Shown: positions 46,118 through 54,053 of the stretch, piece by piece
Layout: each line of letters begins with the position of its first letter
How positions within the stretch are numbered: the first letter of the stretch is position 1
From: Thermomonas paludicola
GTDB lineage: Bacteria; Pseudomonadota; Gammaproteobacteria; Xanthomonadales; Xanthomonadaceae
Direction of reading: 5' to 3'
Assembly: GCF_024498955.1 (NCBI RefSeq)
Contig: NZ_CP093311.1
Coordinates: 2,604,001-2,668,000, forward strand
DNA: 64,000 nt
Translations under genes and position numbers: made by a program
Notes under the pieces: generated by a model
The model's input: only the letters and a program-made list of their open reading frames with translations
Databases searched by the model: none
What the model was told of the DNA's origin: nothing

Positions 46118-46603
46118 TCAGGCCGGCGGATTCGGCAACACGGCCAAGGTGATTCGGCTGATGCAGACCGGCCGGCCCGCCTCGTCCTCGATATGGATTT
46201 CCCACACCTGCGTGCTGCGGCCAATGTGCACCGGGCGCGTGGTACCGGTGACGGTGCCGCTGCGCACCGCGCGCAGGTGGTTGGCGTTGATCTCCAGGCC
46301 CACCACCGCGTTGCCGTCCGCCATGAGCGCACCGGCACTGCTGCCCAGGGTTTCCGCCAGCGCCACCGACGCGCCACCGTGCAGCAAACCGTAGGGCTGG
46401 TGGGTCCGCGCTTCGACGGGCATGGTGGCGCGCAGGTAGCCATCGCCCAGCTCGGTGAACACGATGCCGAGCGCTTCCATCAGCGTGCCGGCAGAGCGGG
46501 CGTTCAAGGTCGCCAGGGTGACGCCCTGCGGCCAGGCGAATGTCGATTGCCGCGCCGCGATCTCAACCAATCGAGAACACTCCCGGGCGCCAGGCGCGGA
46601 CAT
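46118..46603 (-). CDS. Hotdog-fold thioesterase (YdiI/MenI-like)
   Basis: An acyl-CoA thioesterase, about 161 aa from the ATG at 46603. The family signature is full: [39 protein letters not shown] with the catalytic residue just after ([14 protein letters not shown]), and [16 protein letters not shown]. YdiI-type enzymes hydrolyse DHNA-CoA or other aryl and acyl-CoAs. The true start is unsure: the ATG at 46603 overlaps the DUF1232 gene by 41 bases, while TTG at 46570 overlaps it by only 8 and gives a length close to the 136 aa usual for YdiI. Confidence 0.85.
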   Translation of the reverse strand: MSAPGARECSRLVEIAARQSTFAWPQGVTLATLNARSAGTLMEALGIVFTELGDGYLRATMPVEARTHQPYGLLHGGASVALAETLGSSAGALMADGNAVVGLEINANHLRAVRSGTVTGTTRPVHIGRSTQVWEIHIEDEAGRPVCISRITLAVLPNPPA

Positions 46604-47177
46604 ACGATTGGCGACCGCTTGCATAACCACTGCTGCGGCCATAACCGGTGCCGAAGTCGCGCTCGCGGCGCTGATGCATGCGCTCTTGCAGCTCCTGGCG
46701 GCGGCTGTCCAGCCAATCGACGCGTCCCAGCGAGGTCGGATCCACGCCGCGCCGCTCTGCTTCGCGCGCACGGAATTCGCAGAAATCGTCGTAGGCGTCC
46801 AGCTCGTGCTTGAGATCGCGCGAGGCCAGCTCGATCATCACCGCGTCATCGAGGAAGCCAAGCACCTGCACGTCGTCCGGGATGATGTCGGCCGGATCAG
46901 CGAAATAGGCCAGCGCCGACAGCACCCGCCGCCGGTCTTCGGCAGGCAGCTGCCAACCTGCGTCGCGCACCATCGCGATCATGTCGTCCAGGTGCAGCAG
47001 GCGCGCCTTGATGAAATCCGGGATGTGGGTGCGCTGCGCATCTCCCAGCAGGCTGACTGCGGCAGCGATGATGTCCTCGCTGCTCTTGCCTTCCGCCGCC
47101 TTGCGGGAACGCTCCGCGGCCGCCTCGAAATGGGCAAGATCGTGGTCGTTGAGCTCGAAGTTCAAAGTGATCGGCAT
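46563..47177 (-). CDS. YkvA/DUF1232 domain protein
   Basis: A 204-aa cytoplasmic protein with one DUF1232 (YkvA) unit at about 85-120: [20 protein letters not shown] then [18 protein letters not shown]. The N-terminal and C-terminal parts are not recognised; the tail is rich in Arg, Gly and Tyr. DUF1232 proteins are often membrane-associated, but this one has no clear membrane span, and their role is unknown. The gene overlaps the start of the thioesterase gene, so the two are probably translated in a coupled way. Confidence 0.82.
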   Translation of the reverse strand: MPITLNFELNDHDLAHFEAAAERSRKAAEGKSSEDIIAAAVSLLGDAQRTHIPDFIKARLLHLDDMIAMVRDAGWQLPAEDRRRVLSALAYFADPADIIPDDVQVLGFLDDAVMIELASRDLKHELDAYDDFCEFRAREAERRGVDPTSLGRVDWLDSRRQELQERMHQRRERDFGTGYGRSSGYASGRQSYVRAWRPGVFSIG

Positions 47178-47267
47178 GGCGGGTCTGCGGCAGAATGAAA
47201 GAACCGCAGACTAGAACTGCCCGCGGCACGCGTCAATGCGTGGCGGGCCTTCACGCACCTCCCGGAA

Positions 47268-49223
47268 TCACAGGATCGGCGACAGCCCCGCGCCGAACGC
47301 GGTGAACACGCGCACGCCCAGCCACTTCAGGCCGATATCCACCTCCGGAAAATCGCCCACCGGCTGGTTGCAGCGGCGGAACTCCGGCGCAAAAGGCGAC
47401 TGCGGCGCGTCCGTGGGCGGGCAGCCGGGCCCCGGCACGTAGTCGTAGCTGGTGGCGTATTTGTAGGGCCACAGGTCGAACAGCGGCATGCGCTCGGACA
47501 TCCGCGCCAAGGTGAATTCGACGCCAGCGAGAATGGGGGAGTCATCGCGGCGGCCGATGACCCAGGCATTCCCGGGGGCCATGTCATGACGAATGCTGGC
47601 TGCCAGCGCACGGGCGAACGCCGGGTCCTCGATCACCACCGCGCTTTCGGTGTTCAGGGTGTCGCCGCGCGGATCGAAGTTGTGGGTGCCGACCACGCCC
47701 ACCCGATCGTCCACCACCAATGACTTGGCGTGCAGGCCCAGGCGCATGCCGGCGCGCTTGAGCCGCACCGGCAGGCCGCCGGAGGAAGCGAACGGCGATA
47801 GCCGCCCCGCTTCGCTGACCGGTTCGCTGCGCAGGCCGCGCTTGGCCAGCCGCCGCTCACGCAGGGACATGGGCACCTCGGCCGGGCTGCCGCCTGCATC
47901 GACATCGCTTGCCGCATCGTCATCCCAGCCGGCGCCGGTCGCGCCCAGTTCGAAGGGGGCGTCGGCGGGAAACGGTTTGAATTCGTGGATTTCGAAACCG
48001 AAGTCACGCAGGTAGCGGCGCTTGTATTTGTAGGACATCGCATAGGCGATGAAGGCATCGGTCGCCGCCAGGCTGTTGGTGGACACCTGCACGCGCGGCG
48101 GCTGTGGCTGGTGGTGCAGGCTGCGGAACAGGCGCTGGGCCGGCTTCGACAACACCAGATAGGGCGTTTGCAGCAGCACGCTCTGGCGGGCGCCCTCGAT
48201 CAGGCCCAGCAAGCGTTTGCCGGCGGCGCCCCCGGACTCTGCCGAGTCCGTGTCGCGTCGATGCTTCTGCGGCAGATCCGCGATGAACGCGACGTTGTCC
48301 ACCGCCATCGCCGGCGTGACGAACCGCTCGCGCAGCACATCGTCATTGGCGACGTCGGCCAGCAGCGCGCGCACGCGCTCGGGCTTGCGGAAGGGATGAT
48401 GCGGCGGCGGCGGCGGGCCGTGCATGCGCAGGTAGCGGGCAACGTCGCCCAGGCGCTCGGCCGGCACGCTGCGCGTGGAGTCCCAGAAGGCATTGAAATT
48501 CAGCTCCATGCCGGCCACTGCCGGGCCTGCCAGCAGCAGGTCGCGGTCATGGAAGTTGTAGTCGTCACCCCAGTCGTAATAGTCGTCCTGGTAGTTGCGG
48601 CCTCCGGTGATGCCGACTTCACCGTCGATCAGCAGCAGCTTGTTGTGCATGCGCCGATTGAGCTGGCGCCAGCAGCAGGCGGCGGCCACCGCATACATGG
48701 GCAGCGACAGGCGCGCGCGATCCAGCACCGGGTTGTACACGCGCAGGTCCAGGTTGGCGTGCAGCGACGACAGCGCCGCCAGCGTCTCCACCTTGCGCAG
48801 CGCCGCCAGCTGATCCACCAGGATGCGCACCTTCACGCCGCGAAACGCGGCAGCCTGCAGCTCGTCCAGCACCAGCTGGGCGGCATCGTCTTCATCGAAG
48901 ATGTAAGTCTGCAGCTCGATGCTGCGCTGTGCGCTGCGGATCAAATGGATGCGCAGCAGCAAGGCATCCGGCGCGTCATCCAGAATCAGGGCGCGGTGGC
49001 GCGGCGCGGCGGGCGTGGAATCGGCCAGCGCCTGTCGTGCCATCGCCAGGACCGGTGAAGGCAGGCCGCAGGCATCGGCGCGTCTGCAATCCACCTGCGC
49101 GCTGCGCGCGCCGTGCGCGATGTGTTCGGCGACGTCGCGCTGCTGCGGCGACAAGGTGGCGCAGCCGCTGAGCAGCAGGGCGAGCAATCCCGCCAGCCAA
49201 TGGCCGGGGGCGTGGCGCTTCAT
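47268..49223 (-). CDS. ClsC-like phospholipase D family lipoprotein (cardiolipin synthase type)
   Basis: A 651-aa protein with a lipoprotein signal (MKRHAPGHWLAGLLALLLSG then C), and two phospholipase D HKD motifs. The first is MHNKLLLIDGEVGITGGRNY and the second LHAKSLVVDDRVGVVGTHNF. IELQTYIFDEDDAAQLVLDE precedes the first motif, as in ClsC/YmdC. These enzymes join phosphatidyl groups to make cardiolipin, so this one would act at the membrane surface in the periplasm. A Pro-rich loop (PPPPHHPFRKP) and an extra segment before motif 2 (about 480-530) enlarge it beyond ClsC (about 490 aa). sixA lies 4 bp upstream. Confidence 0.87.
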   Translation of the reverse strand: MKRHAPGHWLAGLLALLLSGCATLSPQQRDVAEHIAHGARSAQVDCRRADACGLPSPVLAMARQALADSTPAAPRHRALILDDAPDALLLRIHLIRSAQRSIELQTYIFDEDDAAQLVLDELQAAAFRGVKVRILVDQLAALRKVETLAALSSLHANLDLRVYNPVLDRARLSLPMYAVAAACCWRQLNRRMHNKLLLIDGEVGITGGRNYQDDYYDWGDDYNFHDRDLLLAGPAVAGMELNFNAFWDSTRSVPAERLGDVARYLRMHGPPPPPHHPFRKPERVRALLADVANDDVLRERFVTPAMAVDNVAFIADLPQKHRRDTDSAESGGAAGKRLLGLIEGARQSVLLQTPYLVLSKPAQRLFRSLHHQPQPPRVQVSTNSLAATDAFIAYAMSYKYKRRYLRDFGFEIHEFKPFPADAPFELGATGAGWDDDAASDVDAGGSPAEVPMSLRERRLAKRGLRSEPVSEAGRLSPFASSGGLPVRLKRAGMRLGLHAKSLVVDDRVGVVGTHNFDPRGDTLNTESAVVIEDPAFARALAASIRHDMAPGNAWVIGRRDDSPILAGVEFTLARMSERMPLFDLWPYKYATSYDYVPGPGCPPTDAPQSPFAPEFRRCNQPVGDFPEVDIGLKWLGVRVFTAFGAGLSPIL

Positions 49224-49227
49224 CGCT

Positions 49228-49701
49228 TCACGGCCACCAGAACTGGGACAGGCTCGCTGCGCCGGGTTCGATGGCCGCCGCCTCCGCAAAAGTCAGCACC
49301 GCGATCGCTGCCGGCGGCATGCCTCGGTAGTCGCCGGACTGCCCGCTGTGCAGCAGCGCGGCCAGCTGCTCCAGGCCGGGATTGTGGCCGACCAGCAGCA
49401 GGCGCCGCGCATCGTGATGCGCGTCCGCCAGCTCGGCCAACGTGCCCGGGCTGGCTTCGTAGATCGCGTCGGCTTCGCGCACGTCGCCGCAGCCAAGATC
49501 ACCCAGCGCAGCCAGCGTCTGTTGCGTGCGCGCCGCCGGCGAGCACAGCACGCGATCGGGCTTCAGGCCGTGTTCGCGCAGCCAGTCGCCGGCCGCACGC
49601 GCCTCGTCCAGCCCGGTGGGGGAAAGTGCACGCGCAAGGTCGTCCTGCCCGGCGGCAGGCGGTTCGGCATGGGCGTGGCGGAGCAGGATCAGTTCGCGCA
49701 T
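49228..49701 (-). CDS. sixA: Phosphohistidine phosphatase SixA
   Basis: A 157-aa histidine phosphatase. It begins MRELILLRHAHAEPPAAGQD, with the catalytic RHA(E) motif, and has LCSPAARTQQTL and LLLVGHNPGLEQL, with the second catalytic His. SixA removes phosphate from His residues of phosphorelay (ArcB) or phosphotransferase (NPr) proteins. A hybrid kinase with an Hpt domain is encoded just upstream on the same strand (82 bp away), a possible substrate, which is inference from position. Confidence 0.93.
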   Translation of the reverse strand: MRELILLRHAHAEPPAAGQDDLARALSPTGLDEARAAGDWLREHGLKPDRVLCSPAARTQQTLAALGDLGCGDVREADAIYEASPGTLAELADAHHDARRLLLVGHNPGLEQLAALLHSGQSGDYRGMPPAAIAVLTFAEAAAIEPGAASLSQFWWP

Positions 49702-49782
49702 TGGACTTCCTTTGTCAGCAGGGCGTGGATTTCAGTGCATGCAGGCAGGGTACACGCGACGCCATGGCACTGCATGCCATGG

Positions 49783-52707
49783 TCACCCCGGAAAGCGTCT
49801 GGCAACGTGCTGGAGCAAACGCGCGCTGGCGGTCTGGATGTCGGTCGCCAGTGGCAGGACCGCCGACCAGTCGCCGCTGCGCCCCGCCGCCTCCAGTGCG
49901 GCGGCGGCGGTGGCCAGCTGCTCGGCGCCGACGATCTTCGCGGCACCCTTCATCTTGTGCGCCTGGCGCGTGAGTTCGGGCAGGTTGCCGGCCTCGCGCA
50001 GATGCTCCAGCTCGGCCAGATCGCTGCGGGTGGACCCCAGGAAATCCTCCAGCAGCAGCCGGGTCTGCTCGGGATCGTTGCCGGTCAGCGGGCCCAGAAT
50101 GTTCTCATCCAGGATGGCACCATCCACACCTCCGCCCAGCTCCGGTGCTGTTTCACTTGCCGTGGATTGCGCATTGTTGGCCACCTGCAACAGCGCGCCA
50201 TCCTCCACCGACATGCCGCCGTCGCCGGCGGTATGCGGCAGCCAGCGCTGCAGGCTGGCGCCGAGGCTGGCGATGCTGACCGGCTTGGTCAGGTAATCGT
50301 CCATGCCGGCCGCCAGGCAGCGCTCCGCCTCACCCTTCAGCGCCGAAGCGGTCAGCGCGACAATGGGCGTGCGCGGCAATCCGGCACGACCTTCTTCCTC
50401 GCGGATCGCGCGCGCCAACTGGTAGCCATCCAGCCGCGGCATGTGCACGTCGGACAGCAGCAGTGCGTAGCGCCCGCTGCGCCAGCGCTGCAGCCCTTCC
50501 ATGCCATCTTCCGCAGTCTCCGAGGCATAGCCGGCCAATGCCAACTGCCGCTGGATCACCTGCCTGTTGGTGGCGTGATCGTCCACCAGCAGCACCAGGC
50601 TGCGCTCACGCTCGGCGTCGGCCACCGACGGCAGCCGGCGCGGCACGAAGCCGGGCATCTGCTTGCCGGGCGACAGCCTGTCCGGCAGCGCATTTTCCGG
50701 CGCGCGCTGCAGCGTCACCTGCAAGCGCATGCTGGTGCCCTTGCCCGGGGTGGAATCCATTTCGATGCTGCCGCCCATCAATTCGGCGATGCGCCGACTG
50801 ATGGCCAGCCCCAGCCCGGTGCCGCCGAAACGGCGGGTGGTGTCCGCCTCCGCTTGTGCGAATGGCTGGAACAGGCGCGCCTGCGCCCGCGCGCTGATGC
50901 CGATGCCGGTATCGGTGACGCGCAGCACCAGCGCATCGCTGCCCAGCGCGCCGTCGCCGGGGTCGTGCCGCACGACGTCCACCGCCGCGACCACGCCGCC
51001 GCGCTCGGTGAACTTGATCGCGTTCGACAGGAAATTGCCGATCACCTGGCGCAACCGCACCGGGTCTGCAACGTGCGCGGGCGCCAGCTGCGGATCGATC
51101 TCGCAGGTCAGCGCCAGCCCTTTGCTGGAGGCCGAGCCCGCGTAGTTGGCCACCACGCTGCGCAGCAGGTCCGCAAGCGCGGTCGGCATCGGCTCAAGTT
51201 CCATCTTGCCGGCCTCGATCTTGGAGAAGTCGAGGATGTCGCCGATGATCCGCAGCAGCGTTTCCGCCGATGCCTGGATGATGTTCAGCGAGCGTCGCTG
51301 CTCGCCGTCCAGCCGGGTGTGCCCCAGCACTTCGATCATCCCGGTGACGCCGATCATCGGGGTGCGGATCTCGTGGCTCATCGCCGCGAGGAAGGCGCTC
51401 TTGGCATGGTTGGCTTCGCGCGCGCGCGCTTCGCTGTCGCGCAGCGCGCGCTCCAGGCGCTTCAGGTGGGTCAGGTCGGTGGCCACCGCCAGCAAGCCGA
51501 CGGCGCCCCCGGCGGCGTCGCGCATCGCCGACAGCGCCAGCAACACCGGCAGGGTGCGCCCACGCTTGTGGCGCAGGGCGAACTCGCGCGGCGGCTCGCG
51601 GTGGCGGGCCAGCTCGCGCAGCGCCGTCCAGTCGGGCAGCACGGTGTGCCCGTAGGCTTCGCTGAGTCCACGCGCCAGCGCGCCAAGCGCCTCGGGGTCG
51701 AGGATCGTGTCCAGCGTTTCCCGCCCCAGCAACGAGCCCGCCGGCCAGCCCAGCAGCTTTTCCGCAAACGGGTTGACCTGCGAGAACACGCCCTCGTCAT
51801 CCACCGCGAAGATCGCCGTCTGCGCCGCTTCCAGCAGCAGCCGCTGGAACTGCTCGCGACGCTCCAGCGCAACCCGCACGCGCTCGTTGCGCGACAGCTG
51901 ATCGTTCAACTGGCCTTCGATCCGGCGCACGTGCTCGCGCATGCCCAGAAAGCTGTCCATCACCTCGCCCAACTCGCCGCGCGGGAGATAACTCGGCTGT
52001 GCGGTGTAATCGTGCTGGGCCATGCCGCGCGCCAACCGGGTCAGGCTTTCCACGCCGCGATAGCCGTTGCGCAGGATGCGCCGCCCGAAGATCACCACCA
52101 GCACCAGGCAGAGCAGCGAGAGGCCAACCCGCAGCCTGCCAATCCACACGTTGCGCAGCTGTTCGGCATGCACCAGCGCTGCCGCGCGAACCTGGCCCCG
52201 CGCACCGATTCGCTCCAGCCGCTGCACCAGCGGGTCCACCGATGGATACAGGTCGCGGTCGGCGAACCGGCCCAGCGCCAGGATGTCGCGTTGCTGCAGG
52301 ATTTGCCTGAGATTGGCCATCGCTGCGTCGGCGCGCGGGCGAACCAGAAGTGCCTGCTGCAACAAGGCACGGCTCTCGTCGTCCAGCGGCATCGCCTGCA
52401 GCGCCGCCCATTCCTTCGCCGAATTCGCCTGTGCCCGGGCGATCACGCGCTCCGCCTGGCTCCAGGAGATCAGGTAATTGCGGGTGCGGAACGTGGTGTC
52501 CACCACGTCTTGTTCGTAGGCATTGGACAACTGGCGAATGTTGCGCATGCCGGCCAGCACGTCGTCCTGCATCGCCGCCATCGTGCGCTGCGCGTAATAC
52601 TGACCGACCTGGTCGATCGCCAGCACCAGAAAACCGGTCAGCAGGAAGGCGCCAAACAGGCCCAGCAGCTGGTGGCGGATGCCGAGCCGGGCAGGATCCA
52701 GGCGCAT
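49783..52707 (-). CDS. Hybrid sensor histidine kinase (HAMP-PAS-HisKA-HATPase-REC-Hpt)
   Basis: A 974-aa membrane sensor. Two membrane spans (about 13-33 and 188-208) enclose a helical periplasmic sensor. HAMP and PAS (QTAIFAVDDEGVFSQVNPFA) domains follow. The kinase core has the phosphoacceptor His 445 in AAMSHEIRTPM, the N box in VIGNFLSNAIKFTE and G boxes in TDTGIGI and FGGTGLGLAISRR. The receiver domain carries Asp 753 in LLLSDVHMPRLDG. The Hpt domain has His 917 in RQAHKMKGAAK. This is a full internal phosphorelay. The partner is very likely the REC-EAL protein encoded 7 bp upstream. Confidence 0.94.
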   Translation of the reverse strand: MRLDPARLGIRHQLLGLFGAFLLTGFLVLAIDQVGQYYAQRTMAAMQDDVLAGMRNIRQLSNAYEQDVVDTTFRTRNYLISWSQAERVIARAQANSAKEWAALQAMPLDDESRALLQQALLVRPRADAAMANLRQILQQRDILALGRFADRDLYPSVDPLVQRLERIGARGQVRAAALVHAEQLRNVWIGRLRVGLSLLCLVLVVIFGRRILRNGYRGVESLTRLARGMAQHDYTAQPSYLPRGELGEVMDSFLGMREHVRRIEGQLNDQLSRNERVRVALERREQFQRLLLEAAQTAIFAVDDEGVFSQVNPFAEKLLGWPAGSLLGRETLDTILDPEALGALARGLSEAYGHTVLPDWTALRELARHREPPREFALRHKRGRTLPVLLALSAMRDAAGGAVGLLAVATDLTHLKRLERALRDSEARAREANHAKSAFLAAMSHEIRTPMIGVTGMIEVLGHTRLDGEQRRSLNIIQASAETLLRIIGDILDFSKIEAGKMELEPMPTALADLLRSVVANYAGSASSKGLALTCEIDPQLAPAHVADPVRLRQVIGNFLSNAIKFTERGGVVAAVDVVRHDPGDGALGSDALVLRVTDTGIGISARAQARLFQPFAQAEADTTRRFGGTGLGLAISRRIAELMGGSIEMDSTPGKGTSMRLQVTLQRAPENALPDRLSPGKQMPGFVPRRLPSVADAERERSLVLLVDDHATNRQVIQRQLALAGYASETAEDGMEGLQRWRSGRYALLLSDVHMPRLDGYQLARAIREEEGRAGLPRTPIVALTASALKGEAERCLAAGMDDYLTKPVSIASLGASLQRWLPHTAGDGGMSVEDGALLQVANNAQSTASETAPELGGGVDGAILDENILGPLTGNDPEQTRLLLEDFLGSTRSDLAELEHLREAGNLPELTRQAHKMKGAAKIVGAEQLATAAAALEAAGRSGDWSAVLPLATDIQTASARLLQHVARRFPG

Positions 52708-52714
52708 GGGTCGC

Positions 52715-53911
52715 TCAGTGCACCGGGCGCCGCCAGCGCGCGACCGCTGCCGGCAGTTCGCTGCCTGGCACCGGACGCCCGATCAACCATCCCTGGGCAA
52801 TGGTGCAGCCCAGCTCGGCCAGCAGCTGCCAGTCTTCGATGGTCTCCACGCCCTCCGCCACGGTGTTCAAATGCAGCTTGCGGGCCAGATCCAGACTGGC
52901 TTCCACCATCGCGCGCTTGCGCGGCTGCGAGTGCGCGGAAAACACGAATTCCTTGTCGATCTTCAATTCGGTGAACGGCACCTGGGCAAGCTGCGCCAGC
53001 GAGGAATAGCCGGTACCGAAATCATCAATCGACAGGCCAAAGCCCTTCAAGCGCAGCCGCGCCAGTACGCCCAGCCCGCGCGCGGCATCCGTCATCAGCG
53101 AACTTTCGGTGATCTCCAGCACCACGTCCTCCGGCAGCAATCCGTGGTTTTCCACGATGGACTGGTAGCGATCCGCCGCCGCCGGATCCGCCAGCGCCAG
53201 CGGCGACACGTTGACCGACAGCTTCAGGCGCATGCCCTCGCGCTGCCAGTGCTGCAGCCACTGGCAACCCTGATCCAGCATGCATTCGGTCAATTCAGCG
53301 GCCAGCCCCTCGCGCTCCAGCACCGGCACGAACAACATCGGCCGCACCACGCTGCCATCGCTGCGCTCCCAGCGGGCCAGGGCTTCGACGGCCACCACCT
53401 TGCCATTGGCGAACTCCACCTGCGGCTGGAACCACGGCACCACTTCCCGCTTGCGCAGGCCGTTCGCCAGTTCCTCGGTACTGAAATCGGCCTCGCTGGA
53501 TTCCGGCACCTCGCCCACGCTCTCGCCATAGCGCGACAGCACCGCTTCCAGCTTGTCGCGGGTCAGCGGCTTCTCCACGCTGCCCAGCACGCGCAGGCCA
53601 TAGGCGCGCGCCATCGTTTGCACCGTGTTGAGCAGCGCCGGATCCAGCGCGCTGACCACCACCACCGCGCGGGCCAAATGCTCCTGCGCGATCAGGCCGA
53701 TGCATTCGATGCCATCCATGCCCGGCATGTCCAAGTCCACCAGCACCACGTCCGGCGGCGCGCCCTGCTGGCGCAGCAGCGCCAGCGCAAGCAGCCCATC
53801 GGCGCCTTCCAGCACATGCTCAACGCCCAGCTCGGCGAGCAGGCGCACTGCGATACGGCGCTGGAAGCCGTGATCTTCGACCACCACGATCTGCAGTTCT
53901 GACAAGCTCAT
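52715..53911 (-). CDS. REC-EAL response regulator (c-di-GMP phosphodiesterase)
   Basis: A 398-aa response regulator. The receiver domain has acidic residues VVVEDHGF, Asp 59 in VVLVDLDMPGMDG and Lys 114. The EAL output domain (about 145-395) has EAL at 176-178 in AVEALARWERSD, LEITESSLM, DDFGTGYSSLAQL and AEGVET, so c-di-GMP hydrolysis looks intact. No GGDEF domain is present. It precedes the hybrid kinase gene by 7 bp; the two form a two-component pair whose output is a change of c-di-GMP level. PvrR-type regulators have this architecture. Confidence 0.93.
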   Translation of the reverse strand: MSLSELQIVVVEDHGFQRRIAVRLLAELGVEHVLEGADGLLALALLRQQGAPPDVVLVDLDMPGMDGIECIGLIAQEHLARAVVVVSALDPALLNTVQTMARAYGLRVLGSVEKPLTRDKLEAVLSRYGESVGEVPESSEADFSTEELANGLRKREVVPWFQPQVEFANGKVVAVEALARWERSDGSVVRPMLFVPVLEREGLAAELTECMLDQGCQWLQHWQREGMRLKLSVNVSPLALADPAAADRYQSIVENHGLLPEDVVLEITESSLMTDAARGLGVLARLRLKGFGLSIDDFGTGYSSLAQLAQVPFTELKIDKEFVFSAHSQPRKRAMVEASLDLARKLHLNTVAEGVETIEDWQLLAELGCTIAQGWLIGRPVPGSELPAAVARWRRPVH

Positions 53912-54053
53912 GCCATCTCCCCGGATGCATGCGGCATCCAGTTAGCCTACCCCAGCGCAGGCCATGCGTGGGGATGCCGGCCGTGCAACAGGTCACGAAA
54001 GCGAAGCCGGGCTTCCCAGCCGCGGTCGCAGCTCCCGGTGGCCCCGTGATCGG

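Noticed and set aside
48919..52974. 1351-codon plus-strand frame
   Set aside because: It is antisense to the ClsC-like, sixA and hybrid-kinase genes, whose catalytic motifs are all intact.
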